DNA of 64,000 bases, taken from assembly GCA_914767715.1 (NCBI GenBank), contig OU612070.1, forward strand, positions 14,337,501 to 14,401,500, written 5' to 3'. Source of the DNA: Membranipora membranacea (Eukaryota > Bryozoa > Gymnolaemata > Cheilostomatida > Membraniporidae). Numbering within the stretch: the first letter of the stretch is position 1; each line of letters starts with the position of its first letter. Shown here piece after piece: positions 1 to 13,400 of this stretch. Made by a program: the position numbers and the translations under genes. A model generated the notes under the pieces. It was not told the origin of the DNA. It was given only the letters and a program-made list of their open reading frames with translations, and ran no database searches.

Positions 1-1267
1 ATTATCATGTGTTGTATGTAGCAAGCAGTCATCTGCTTTGTCAAATAAATTAACTGATGATAATTTGTATTTGGTATTTTATTTATGAAACGTCTGTCGC
101 AAAATTAATTTGCGCAGAGATTTTTGTCCAGAACACTTGTTTGTAGGTTGCAACGCATTATATCCAAATAGGGGGCGATGAGCAATGATCCATAATGAAA
201 AGTAAAGGGATATTCAGCGGTGCTAGAATCAACGGGGGCAAGGAAGATGCGTATGGGCTAATATTGCAGTGAAACAATGGAGAGTTGCAGCCTCTCTAAC
301 TGCGCATCAAAAACACACCAATTATGTCATAGTACCGAAATTGACAAAATGCAATAAGGGACAGAAGTGATGGAAGGAGATGCTCATCAAGAATCCGCCA
401 CCCGCTCATCAACACACAGGGGTAGTTCCATGCTGCTGTAGCTGGCCATTGGGAGGTTGTACTAGAGTAGCTCTGAGACAGCGCTTGACTCATGGCTTCT
501 AGCTGAAGACCTGTGTGTTGCGCAGAGATATGCCCACTACTGTATGCTGTATCTGGTCCATATATATCAGTCAATATTTAGCGTTAATTGTTGTTTATCA
601 AGAGGGAACTTGATAAATTTATCTAAAAATAAACTGAAGAGACAGCGCAAGTTATATCACAAATTAATAGATCATCGCCTGGTTTTAGTTAGTCACCAAC
701 AATAACTTCTGCTTACTAGGTCCTCAATATATAAACTGAATACATTAAATCAAATAATAATAATATATTACAAAATGTATTATGTAATGTGATTGACTGT
801 GGGCAACTTGTATTATATACTCTCTATAGCCAATGGTTATTCCGTACCAATGGTTATTCCCGGGAACTCTTCTAAGCCTGTGCACTAAAATGATATCTAT
901 GGCAGCTATCATTAATATCCCTCAACGAACCATCAGAGCATGTTTGGTAATGAGGCTATCTGACAACATGCATGTTCCACATCACTAAGTAATATAGCCT
1001 ATCATTAAAATTTGGCTTGTCATTACATTGACGCACTCAACATGCCTAAATTTAACCTTTATGTTAATGATGCACACGCAAAAGAAATAAATTTAGTCAC
1101 CAAAATGACATCAGTGGTGTATGACGGCTGATACTCCCTTGTATCAGCTAGTGAAAGTGACAGTGTCTCTACTTCCTTAAACATTATATCAACACCTCAT
1201 ATTATACACTGCTTTACTAGCGGGAGAGTCGGGTTAGGATATTTTTGTAAGACTATCAGGCTCTGCA
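1..1267. other. geneless left flank
   Basis: I see no coding exon or clear repeat here. The open frames are short and show no recognisable protein. The stretch is AT-rich and lies directly upstream of the WSC receptor gene, so the promoter and 5' UTR of that gene should be in its last few hundred bases. I could not identify a TATA box or transcription start. Confidence 0.4.
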
Positions 1268-4200
1268 ATGGAAGTAATCACATTTGTTTTACACTGTATC
1301 ATCTTCGCTTTAGCTTCATTTATCAGCTCAGGTAGGCATCGCTACAAATATTAAACCAATTTGAGACCATTCATGAAGCATTTAAAATAATGCATAGTTT
1401 AAGAACATCCTGTAGTTGCCTCTTAATTTTAATCAATCGGTTGCGTCAGGTTTTGGACATATATCTCTATTTAAGCAACATTGTTTGTCAGCAAGCTTTC
1501 TGTATTTCTGTCAATCATACATAGTTGGGAAGACTTGTCCCTTCCAAAATTGGTTTTCCATAGCACAACATCGACATGACAGCAAATTGCAACTATGGTG
1601 TACTAGAATTACAATAACCCATTCAAAAATAGCTGAATAAAAGTTGTAAAATGTATCAAGAATATCATATTTCAGCTGAATCAGTATACGCAGTAGCTGG
1701 GGATGATGTGACTCCGGTGGTTTATAAGGATATAGATTCTCTTGGATGTTACAAAGATCGAGAGTCGCCCAGGGCTTTAAGTGACTTTGTTATTGCGTCA
1801 ACAGCCATGACTGTCGACGTCTGCATAGATAAGTGCATGGAGAGAGGTGAGACAACTCGGTATCATGCTTATAAATGGGATCTACATAATTACTATGTGG
1901 AACCCGTCGCCGTTTTTCTTTAACTTGAAGCTATATATCAGTTGTTGAATGGCTCCCATGGCTAAATATATCCTGGCTAGAGTAGACCAGTGAGGCAAAC
2001 CTTGGATCACAGATTCAAAAAAGTTTCTCACTTTGATTGAGTTGATCTAGGTAAGACCTGATTTTGTAGGATATAAGTATGCTGGCGTTCAGAATGGAAG
2101 TCAGTGTTACTGCGGAGAGCAAGGTTACCGAGAGTACGGCCGGGCACAGTCTGAGTCAGATTGTAACATACGCTGTGTAGGTAACAACAGTCAGATATGC
2201 GGAGGCAGATTGAAAAACTTTGTGTACAGAATCGGTAAGAGATTTCCTCGAATGGAAATAAAACTTTATTGATGAAAGACATTAGGGGACATGCTGAATT
2301 CTTCTTTAATGACCGTTTGGTTACTATATTCAGGTTAAATGCAGGGCTCAGGTGTTTGAATCATGCTCTATTTGATCTTCGATGTTCGAAAAATGACACA
2401 TCACCCTTTCCGTTCTGAGTCAGTTTTGGTGAATTATTATTGTTTCGCTCTATTTAGTTATGATTAGCTGTGGGAGAGCATACCAATTAACAGCTTCAGT
2501 CTTTGATGGTAGTGGCATCAACTTATCATTTGAGTGGGGGTTAAAAATGGAATTGCACAACAAGCAACATTGGCACTGGAACTGACCATTAGGCTGTCTA
2601 TTCAAGTCAATCCTGAGTCAAATGCAGTAGTTTGTTGTAATAAGTTATTTGTCTTTATTTCTTTTCAGAATACTCTGTTTACGAATATGTTGACTGTTTT
2701 AATGATAATCAAGATTCAAGAGCATTGAATGGATACGACATTCGTATGGACAACAATATGAGCAGAGAAAAATGTAACAGAATATGCTTCGAAACCAGCA
2801 GTAAGCGATTATCGATTAGTCATGTGGTTATAGAACCAGCAGATAAACTGAACTAGCTATTGACCAATAGGAAATATGGAGCAGGGATATAATGTTGATC
2901 CCAGCTAGAAGGAACTGATAGTTATTCATACTAAAAAAATGACAGGAGACTACTCCCAGTATTGATAAATGCAGATAGGGCCTAATGACATCAACAGGAC
3001 AACCAAAATTATTCCTTTTTAAAACAATGTTATCTGAGAGCAATCAAAAAAATCTTAAAATGTAGAATAGAATAGAAATATAGAACTTTTTATGTAGATT
3101 CCAGCTGGAGGAAGTGAGAGTTATTCATACCAAAAAATGTAACATTGACAAGGCAACCAAATCAGTGATTTTATCATTGATTGTAGAGTATAACTATGCA
3201 GGGACACAGTTTGGTAAGGAATGCTGGTGTGGGGATAACGGACATGATCGATATGGGTCGGCTCCTGAGGCACAATGTAATATTACTTGTTCTGGTACTG
3301 GTGGTACTACTGCTGAGTTTTGTGGAGGGCGAAACAGGCTGTCTGTCTACAAGAAAGGCAAGTTATATTTATGTGAGCATTGAGCAAGTAACAAGGTACC
3401 ACATTATCACCTGTATATGACAAGTACTCTGAAAGTCTTTGGCTGATGAGCGTAATCAATCCGGTGATACTCATATTCCAACTTTAATCAGTTGAGACCA
3501 TTGCCTTAATAATAAACCTTAATTTATTATAAGTCTATGGTTGAGATAGGTACTTAGATATACCATTATGTCCAAAAGAGATTTTGAGAATAATCCGTGC
3601 AGTAGCAATGTACCCCATTGACATTTTATAACTCTCAACAGCACGGTATGTTACTGAAGTAGGCCTGACAACTACCAGGACGACCTCCTCTCAGCCATCT
3701 ACTTCTACTACTTTAAGGGATTCAACTTTGAGCTCGACTACTAGTACTACACCTCATATCAGCAACTCTACTATCAATATCACTACACCTACAGGCAATT
3801 CATCTGACGTCAACAATACCAGCAGTAAGTCAGACTTATCATACAGTTCAATTGGTCACTTTCAATTTGCCTGCTGGTCTATTCATAGTGTTTTGACCAA
3901 AATAATAATAACGTTAATAATGTTTGGACGGCAATATGCATTTGATTTATCGATGGCAGAAATTTACGAGTCTCAAAATATTCTTTATATCATAAATGTG
4001 TATATCATATATACAGACACCTTGGTGATGAATATATATTAATGCTAATAATTTTGCCCTCCATGGGTTATTGGTTCAATTTTGTTGCTTTGTATTATAC
4101 ATTCTTCATTCAGCGATTTAATCATTGCGAGTCATAATGCCAGAGTGCCACTGCAAACACCCTTTTCACATAACGACCCACGTTCTTGTACTAATGGTGT

Positions 4201-5537
4201 GGTGGACTATACGCATGTATATATCTTGTGACCTGTGTTATGTAGCTGCCGTTCCTGTTGGATCAAACACTAACACTCACACAGAAAAGTCTATACTACT
4301 ATACGCTGCCATTGGAGGAAGTTTGAGTGGAGGTGTTCTGATTATTATTATCACTGTGATTGCTGTACTCCTTAGGAACAGGTGAGCTGAAAATTTACCA
4401 TTTCTAATAAAAATCTGCTCAGCTAAGTATATCACAGGATCATTTTTTTTTCTTTTTTTACTCTAGGTCTTATTTGACCGCCCTATTTAACGGGCCCCCT
4501 TATGCGCAGGTGGCTTGTGTGGGGTAGTGATCCTATACCCTTGCCCGCCGTTACCGGCTACTCTTTTTTCGAAGAGGCAGAGGGGGATCTTTATACTGTG
4601 TGCAAGCACATAGTAGACCTCCTGTATTTATGGTCCTGATCCTGATTACAACATTACATCACATCATACCACATCTTACCGTATCTTTTCATATCTTATC
4701 ACATTGCATCTTCTCGCATCCTATCACATCGCATCTTACCGCATTGCAGCGCACCACATTATACCATATACCATCCATGACATCATATCACATATCATAA
4801 CAAATCACATCTCATCACAATATATCACATCTTATCATATATCATCTCATCACATTATATCACATTTTATCATATCATATCATATTGCTTTGTGTCTAAG
4901 CACATCATATTGCATCTAGCCTGCATCCCTCACATCACATCCATGTCAGTGTTCCGAAAAGCAATAGTTGCATTGATTTGTTGACAGCACACTTCTCTAT
5001 ACGTTGATAATAACTTCAATGGCTGCAAATTTGAAGCAACTAATTTTTCATTGATAACTTTGTGTGATTACACAAAAATCAGACTTTAGCGACAATTCTT
5101 GTCAATCAGCCAAAAATCAGAATCATGCTGATCCTTAACTGCAGAAATAAACCATTCCGATTCTTTGCTCATTCTCATATAGAAATAGACAAAAGCAGAA
5201 CAGAGACACTGCCAAGATGGAAGACAACCCCAGTGTCAGGGTAAAGAAGGAGCGATCATTGAGTGCCGCATCATACTTATCACCTATAAGCACCAAACCA
5301 GTGATATCTGATGAGGATGGTTATTATGAGCTTCCAGTAACACGCCCAGGTCACAAAGATGACAACCATGTGTACACTGAACTGGGTGAAGACAGGAACT
5401 ATTATTCCACACCACTTATGGACTATGGCAGCTCGTCGTCGCGGCCTGCTTTAGAAAGGACTGACACTTTACCATCCTCATACTATGAAATTATACCTAG
5501 TGTTAGTGATGGAGTGTACTATAATACTACCAAGTAG
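1268..5537 (+). CDS. WSC-domain transmembrane receptor-like protein with tyrosine-rich tail
   Basis: I assemble eight exons: 1268-1331, 1676-1846, 2070-2234, 2669-2800, 3187-3357, 3642-3824, 4246-4381 and 5183-5537, giving 458 aa. Exon 1 is a signal peptide (MEVITFVLHCIIFALASF). Exons 2-3 and 4-5 each form one WSC domain: a Cys-Tyr/Phe start, a YxYAGxQ-like core, a C-W/Y-CG motif and a CGGR-type end (about residues 40-130 and 140-230). Exon 6 is a Ser/Thr-rich stalk. Exon 7 holds one hydrophobic helix (GGVLIIIITVIAVLL) followed by RNR. Exon 8 is a tail of about 115 aa with tyrosine motifs GYYEL, VYTEL, SSYYEI and VYYNT. All introns before the helix are phase 1, as expected for shuffled extracellular modules. 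WSC domains bind carbohydrate in yeast stress sensors and occur in polycystin-1; a sugar-sensing, tyrosine-phosphorylated receptor is inference. The donor of intron 5 is GC rather than GT. The acceptor at 1676 has in-phase alternatives at 1685 and 1694. Confidence 0.85.
4440..4640. repeat. decayed interspersed repeat in intron 7 of the WSC gene
   Basis: A pyrimidine tract at 4446-4461 is followed by GC-richer sequence that differs from its AT-rich surroundings. It includes GGGGATCTTTATACTGTGTG at about 4584-4603, which I recall as resembling interspersed-repeat cores in marine invertebrates. I cannot assign a family. It has no coding potential. Confidence 0.35.
4640..4940 (+). repeat. degenerate CATCTTATCACAT-type short tandem array
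   Basis: About 300 bp of imperfect 5- and 10-bp units (CATCT, TATCA, CACAT) lie in intron 7 of the WSC gene. The apparent open frames over it are by-products of the repeat, rich in His, Ser and Ile, and are not genes. Confidence 0.75.
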
Positions 5538-6786
5538 TCAAATATAAAGAGTGCTATTTTTAAATTTCAAATTATTGTTGGTAGAATAATCCTGAGAGAG
5601 GAGTAAGTGAGAAACACACACAAAAAAAGTTTGGTTACATTTAATTTTGATTGAATCTATCTTTTTGTTAACATAATTTAATTTTCTTCACCGCCTGCAG
5701 ATGTCAATGGCCTTAGTAAACAAAAGTGTTGAAAAACAACTGCACCCTCGGCAACAACTTATAAATCTTTTATTATTGGCAAATCTTACTATAACAAAAC
5801 ATGAAAATGATAAAAAGATGATTCACACTGATGACAATCCAATGGAGACACCTCCTCAACATATCAAAGTTCCTCAAACATCAGTCAAGGCAATGATACT
5901 CACTGCGCTTCTCATCAAATTTTATTATGTTAGTGTCATATCTGTGATTTTTTTTTAATTCACATGCTAACCATTTCTTCAGTGAGAAGCACAAAATATT
6001 GGCACACCCCCAAATGATGATTAGGGTATTGAAATTAAGTTAGATAAATTAAATTGAAGTTAAATTATTCCATATATATTCCTGCTTCCTTATCTTATAT
6101 CTGTCTTCAAACAAAATAAAGGATACACTTCTGGAAGTTTCTGTTGATACCATTGACCAGCAGACAGACACCACTTGCTTGTTTTTTCCCGTGTCACCAC
6201 ATAAAAAATCAACATCAGCGGAGATAATGATGTTGAGATTTTACCAGAGATCAGCCATGATGGTCTGATGTAGTTGAGGGACTTTCGTCTGGTCTGGGAA
6301 ATGCTTGGTTTTAAAACGTGTGGCAGCATGAACAATAGGATCAAGGCAAAATATTTTGGTTTGCGCTGCCTGTGTGTCTGATTGGTTCTGCACATATTTA
6401 GGTTTAGAGGTTTCCAGTGACTGTTGAATCTTTGGAAGGTAGAAAGGTGGATGCTGGGTGTAAAGGGATTTGGTGTTCGTAACTCCAAAAGAGAGAATTT
6501 TCTAGCAGAACAGTGCCAATTATTCTGTCGCACTCCTACCTGCCAATAAATATATGTCTAACAAAATTCTCAGACAAACTGTGGGCCAACAATAAGCTTT
6601 GCTGTCTGATAATTGTGATCAACATTCGTCAGTGATTTATATATAGGATACTTTTTGTTCCATCAGATGGACCACTAGACAATAGATGGTGGTGTTTGGT
6701 GATGTTGGTATTGAAAACATTATGATACGCAAACTTTATCTTTCCTTATCAAAAAATTAAAAATTTTGGGCTGCTGCCTTAGATAT
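5538..6786. other. intergenic, no supported gene
   Basis: This contains the 3' flank of the WSC gene. A 147-codon minus-strand frame at 6090-6533 shows no recognisable domain and no convincing splice context, so I do not call it. It could be a decayed transposon fragment. Confidence 0.4.
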
Positions 6787-7216
6787 ATTCGAGTCAGTGG
6801 CGTATATTAGCAATCACGGACCACGGATATCCATAAATCAAAATTCGTGATTTGCAAGTTCAAGCCAGGCTGAATAGCTCAGTGTGTAGAGCTCTGACTG
6901 GTAATCTCTGTTCATTAAGAATGTCGTTGGGTTCGAATCCCAATAATGTCAGATTTTTTTCCAAATGGGTGCTTTATAACTGGAGCATTTTTACTTTTCC
7001 AAGGGGGGGTCTTATAAGTGAGGAATTACGGTACATACAAAGTTTGACTTTTGACCTTGAGCTGGACAAGCCAACCAAAAGCCCGGTGTATTGACACACA
7101 CCCATACCCTCCCCGCCATGCCTACGGTGTGTGGATCGGGCTGCGCCCGATCATTATGCTCATCTCTTAACAGTCAGTGAGTGAAATTTTTTAGAATATA
7201 CGCCCCTGATTCGAGT
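6787..7216. mobile_element. hAT-type MITE with 8-bp target duplication
   Basis: The element runs 6795-7208 (414 bp). Its ends are CAGTGGCGTATATT and, on the opposite strand, CAGGGGCGTATATT, matching 13 of 14 bases. It is flanked on both sides by the same 8 bp, ATTCGAGT (6787-6794 and 7209-7216). A CAGNGGCG terminus with an 8-bp duplication is the hallmark of hAT transposons. There is no transposase, so the element is non-autonomous. It encloses a tRNA-like sequence. The exact duplication suggests a fairly recent insertion. Confidence 0.88.
6868..6960 (+). ncRNA. tRNA-derived sequence (SINE or tRNA pseudogene) inside the hAT MITE
   Basis: A good A box (TAGCTCAGTGTGTAGAGC, 6875-6892) and B box (GGTTCGAATCC, 6930-6940) lie at tRNA-like spacing. 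The T arm pairs (TTGGG with CCCAA) and a run of seven T at 6954-6960 could terminate Pol III. The D arm pairs, but the anticodon stem and acceptor stem do not close well, so I read this as tRNA-derived and not as a working tRNA. Confidence 0.6.
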
Positions 7217-7457
7217 AGCATTATGATAATGATTCAGGTTTATGATGAAAGCACAGACAGTATTATCCAGACAATAATTGTAATGACCTGATGCCATCCT
7301 AAGATCTTGCGGTGAACAATACAAAATAACATTCCGAAATCAGACAAAGGGAATCTTAGTATCTACTAGCTAGCGTCAAAGTCACCATCATGGTATAGTG
7401 TGCTACAGTGGGTGGAGAGAAAAGAAGAATTCATGACCGTGTAAAAAAAATAGTAAA

Positions 7458-10400
7458 ATGAGGACTTGGTGCTTTTTGATAATACTACTAGCAGTGGCTA
7501 ACATGTAAGTAGAACTTTTCTTGTTTAGTAATCAGTGGTCAGTCGAGTCAGTGGTCAGTCGAGTCAGTGGTCAGTCGAGTCAGTGGTCAGTCGAGTCAGT
7601 GGTCAGTCGAGTGAGTGATCAGTGACCAGTGATCAGTAAACAGTGGTCAGTCGAGTCAGGATCAATTAGGGGCTGAGGATCAACCACCGAAAAAAAACCT
7701 ATCTTTTACTATACACTTTACTTTTGCTATACGCATCACACTGCAGAAAGTCACATAGCTTAGGAAAGAGTCGCTTTTTCAGCTATTGTAATAACTTATG
7801 GCCTATATACATGACATTCCCCCTGGTACACCAGTAAGTACATCCTTGTTTCACAGCAAGTGATGACATAACTTTAAACTTACATGAGTAGGCTGTTTAA
7901 TTTGCTAGTAATGGCTTTGTATGGATACTGAACTACAAAAGAATCGATGGATTAGGGTTTGATGATGTGAGCTCTGCTGCGATGGGTCACGTTCCTGGTG
8001 AAGTGTGGCTGGTCAGGCAGGGTCATGGTGGCGGTAGTAGGATGGTGAGGTTAGATGGAGATATGTCTACTGGAATGAAATATATGGCACTCCCAAACTT
8101 CACCATTTCAACAGAAGGGCCGCTGAGAGGTAAGAACAAGCTGTCTCTCAGCCTATTACGGATAAGAAGAAGGTTGAAAATTGATTGTTCCTTTTGAGAA
8201 TGACTCACAATTTGTTGAGTGATATGAAGAAACCCTTGGCACTCAAGGCAGTTTAAGAGCCATGTCAAATGAAAAACGCAACAAGATCGAAGTTAGGTAG
8301 CGATGACTTAACAGACTTCATTGTAATTTGCTATTGGCTGCTCTAAGTGGTCTCGTTGATATTGGTTGATATTGGTCTCAACAAAATATGACCTACTAAA
8401 TCTACCTCTCTCCTCGAACTCTTATGCATATGCTGATGACACTGTTTTTGTAGCAAGCCATTCTGTTCCCTCTACATTAGTTCAAATTTGTAATCGAGAT
8501 TTGGTTTCAATCAACAAGTGGTGCAAAAATAATCACATGACAATAAATTATAAAAAATCACACTTTTTAAGTTCTTTTGGAGAGGTTTCATCATTAAATT
8601 TAAAAATTGACAATAACCAAATATTTCAAAGGCATGAAACTGAACTTCTTGGCTTTAAGATATCTGACTCATTTTCATTGAATGGCCATTGTGAGACTGT
8701 TTTGGATAAGGTGTCAAAAAATACAAACTTACTTAAGCTATGCAGACCCTACTTGACCACGCATTCTGCTAAACAAATTTATTTCCAATTTATTCACTGT
8801 TATCTCATTTATGGTATCCATATATATTACAACTTATGTGCATCAAATATCACAAACCCTATTTTCACTCAGCAAAAAAGAGCCTTGAGAATTGTGGCCA
8901 ATGTTCAACATATACCTTTTTATTTGTCACCTACTAATGACCTATGTACATCACTTAAAATTTTACCCCTTCCAATACTGAGCAATTATTTTACTTGCAT
9001 TACGGGATTTAAGGCTCTGAATAATTTATCACCTCCATACATCTCTGATTTTTTTGTTACCACACCACACCGATTTCCAAGAAGAGATACACACTTACTT
9101 AAACCTCCATTAGACAACTTAAACCACAAAATAGCAACAAACTTTAATATTTTACCCTCTTCATTGAGAAGCACTCTTACTTTGAATATGTTTAAGAAAA
9201 GGCTAATGCAACATTTTTTCAGTTTATTGGCATAGTCTTATATTTTTTGTTGAATCTTTGTTTGTATCATTTTTCTTTTTTGCCATTTATGTCACATCAT
9301 GAAAAACATTTGAAATAATGAATTGTTGCTGACAATAAAAGTATATATATATTGAAGGGTATTCTCAAATATTGGGGTCAGAAGTTCGCGGTCATGAAGA
9401 TTTCCCCCTGTCTTTCGCACATATTGTATCGGTGGCTGCTGCATGGCCATATGAAAATATGGCATATCTGGTGATAGCGGAAGACAGTTGTGTACGTATC
9501 ATACCACCCTCTGGACTTGTTATGATTCCTACTCGCATAGGTATGTGATCCAACTAACTATACCGTAAATTGGGTTATGGATGTGAAATGGCAGATAAAA
9601 GAGTACCCCCTGATGATCCCATAAGGAATACCATGCAATCTGCTCAAGCATTTTTGATGCAGAACAAGGAAGATATCGCATAATTTTTTGCTTAGTCGAG
9701 TAAATATGCTGGACAACCATGGTAGACAATTATGTTGATGCTGAACTATATTGTTCATGCTGATCTAATACACATATTCTTGTGTGTTTAGGCAATTGTG
9801 AGAACTCTGGATTTAGTGTCACCTGGCCGGACATTAGACTACAGAGGATAAAGCGAGTAGTGGCAGCCGACATAACAACAGGAAGTCAAGAGCTGGTTCT
9901 CTTTATCTTGTGCCAAGACACTCGAAAAACTAAGGTAAGTAAGCTATGATCCCACAAACTGAGGTAAGAAAGCTTAAGTCCTGAAGTCCTGCAAACTGAG
10001 GTAAGAAAGCTATGATCCGATCCATCAATTTGAGGCAAGAAAGCTATGATCCCATAAACTGAGTTTAGTAAACTACAATCCCACGAACTGAGGTTAGTAT
10101 ACTATGAACCTACAATATGAGGTGAGTAAGCTATGATCCGATCCAACAATTTGAGGAAAGTAAGGTATGATCCCACGAAATGACGTTAGTAAGCTATGAT
10201 CCTACGAACTGAGGTTAGTATACTATGAACCTACAATATGAGGTTAATAAGCTATGATCCGATCGAACAATTTGAGGAAAGTAAGCTATGATCCTAGGTA
10301 AGTATGTATGATCCCACAAACTGAGGTAAGTATGTATGATCCAACAATCTGAAGTATGTAAGCTTTACTGCCGCAAATTGATGTCAGTTTACTACTATCC

Positions 10401-13400
10401 CACGATCTGAGGTATGTATGATGATCCAACAATCGGAGGTATGTAAGCTTCAGTCCCGCAGTGTGATGTCAGTATGTTATGATCCCATAAACTGAGGTTA
10501 GTAAGGTTTGGTCCCGCAAACTGATGTAAGTATGCTTTGAACCCACAAACTGAGGTGACCTATATGGCTCAACAAATTGGGTAAGAAACCTCAATTTTTA
10601 CATTAGAACATATCTTGACCTGACCTATCTCGGGCAAATCTAACAAGTCTAAAGCGTGTTGGCAAATAACGGAATAGATGAATTATGAATAATCTGATGA
10701 TTACAAAGCAAAATCATTTTATCGTATTTTGAAGGGAGGAATTATGAGAAAATCGTTATCAGCTCCAGGGCCTCCTATGATCTGCTTTGATAAATCATCA
10801 ATCTCTTTGTCTAAGAAAAACTTGATAGTGGACATCACGGTGGGACCCAAACATGGGACACTCTATATCCTCACCAGCGATAGTAAGTCTATAGTCCTAT
10901 ATCTACTAGTAGCAATTGATAATGATAACAAATAATTTGTTTTTAAGGTTTTTAAATTTATCATTTTATTCATTCATTCATATACTTAATATTAAGCCTA
11001 TGCTCCGTCCTGATGATGGGCTTATGAAACATGACCAGGTTTAGACTATTTCGTGTTAGACTCACTGTCATATCACATGCTTAGCTGCGTTTCCTCATTC
11101 AGTTGATCACACATGAATAAAGATAACCTTACTCATATATTCAACAGAAGAAAATGATAGCAGAATGAATTTATTGAATGGGTGTTTTAAAGGGAGACCA
11201 TCAGGTTTTAGGCAACGTTTGATCAATTATTGTCTCTGTTCAAAGTTTATCCTCCCCCCCCTCACATCAATTGAGTTGGAGCAATACCGAGTACAGGCAA
11301 ATGGATCAAAATTGATCTAATCAGGCTCGAAATTGTTTTAAATGATATAATATGTTTTATAATTAACAGTTGGGTTATATACAATGAGCAGTGGTTGTAC
11401 AAATCTCAAAAAGATTCTCTCAACACCTGCATACGCTTATGCACAATTGTTGGCTCCTGCCTTTTATCATGCATCGATTGCCATGACAGCTGACGAGAGA
11501 TACTTGGCTGTCTCAACTTATGGCAGTTCCAATTCACCACAGTACAGCATGATTGTGTCTTTTGAGATACCGACTCTGCAAGAAAAAGGTCTGTAATACA
11601 ACAAAAACATTCAGAGTTAACAGGAATTTTGATGATGATCAATTCAAAATTTCCAATGTTTTGATAAAGCTAGTACCTTTAAGATGGAATTCTTCACCAA
11701 ATGAGGATCATTTGGCCTTAATTTCAGGCATCGCATCAATGAAGATCTTGTGTTCAGGAATTGGGAATTTGAAGGCAAATGTAGATCCAACCCCTTGTAC
11801 GATGCCGGCATCACACACATCCTCTATCTTCTTCTTAAGGAATAGCTCAGATATACTGATGTATGAAGGCTGGAGCCCCTCATCATATCATCTGTATGCT
11901 CTTCGGCTCACAGGTAACTTCCAAGTACTGTTGTATATCATTATCAGTAGATAGGCACAATACAAGTGGTAAAAATTGGATTAAATATTAGGAGATTAGG
12001 ATGAGGTTGTGGTAGTCTTAGTGCTCAAACATCTGCAATGCGGGCCAGTTCAGTTTGATAATGTAATGCCAATCGCATTGGAAAGCTAACTTTTGAGTTT
12101 CATGGTTAACCCAACGGACTTCAAGCCTTAAATAGCATATCAGCCTGATGAGCTCTTGTACATTATTTTTCCTTTTCCATTTAGATACTATACCATCAAC
12201 ACTACCACATACAACAACAACAGGCCCAACAACAACAACACTACCCAAGACAACAACAACGCAACCCCAGGCAACGACAACAACTTCATCAACAGCCAAT
12301 ATTATCACTTCAACTGATGAACCGATCATGCAAGCTAATCCAGGTATGCAGGGGATTCCGAATGAGCAAGATCATACAAAAATGCAAGAAAATCCAGCAA
12401 CACAGGAAAATCAATCAAATCTAGAGATTCAAACTGCAGGCGAAAATAAAATCAACAAAGAAACTCCCACCAATCAGACTTCAGTAAACCAGGTGAATAC
12501 GATGACTAAAGATTATCCAAACAGTCATGAAAACACGCTCAATCGAGCAATTCGAACCACTGAAGAAAATCAAATTACTGTGGAAACTCCGAGCAGACAA
12601 GGAAATCCAATTACTCAGGCAAATCCAATCGGACAAGATAATCCAAATACTCATGAGAATCCAATGACGCAGGAAAAGCAACTGAATCAAGAGGTTAAAA
12701 CCGCAGGCGAAAATCAAATTACAGGAGGAACTCCTATCCGTCATGCTGGTCCTGTTACAAATGAAACTTCAACATCTCAAGAAAATCAAGCCGATCAAGA
12801 GATCCAAACCACTGAAGAAAATCAAACAGCAGAAGAAACCTTGATCATTCACGCTAATCCAGGTACGCAGGCGTATCCAATTGATCAGGATAATCAAAAC
12901 ATCACAGAAAATCAAGGTTTGCCGAACACCGGCGATAATCAAATTATAGAAGAGACTCCAATCAGTCAGGCAAATCCTGTTACAAAGGAAACTCCAACAT
13001 CTCAAGAGAATCCCATCGGTCAAGAAAATCCAGCACTGCAAGAAAATCAAATTGAAAATCAAACGATTCGATCTACTGAAGAAAATCAAATTAGAGAAGA
13101 GACTTCAAACAGTCAGGCAAATCCTGTTACAAAGGAAACTCCTACATCTCAAGATCATTCAACACTGCAAGAAAATCAAATCAATCAAGCCATTCGATCC
13201 ACTGAAGGAAATCAAATTACAGAAAACACTCCAACCAGTCAAAGATATCCAGTTACTCAGACAAATCCAACCGGACAACGTCATGCAAATATCCATGATG
13301 ATCCAGCAACAAAGAAAAGTCAATTAAATCATGAGAACCTAACCACTGAAGAAAATCAAATCACAGAAGGAACTCCGGTCAGTCAAGGTAATTTAGTTAC

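Noticed and set aside
4600-4919. His/Ile/Ser-rich frames
   Set aside because: Translations of the degenerate CATCTTATCACAT array.
6090-6533. 147-codon open frame on the minus strand
   Set aside because: No recognisable domain, no splice context, composition like non-coding AT-rich DNA.
6868-6960. Functional tRNA gene
   Set aside because: A and B boxes are good but anticodon and acceptor stems do not pair.
7533-10590. CRISPR-like array in the regular repeats
   Set aside because: Units are contiguous with no unique spacers, and the DNA is eukaryotic.
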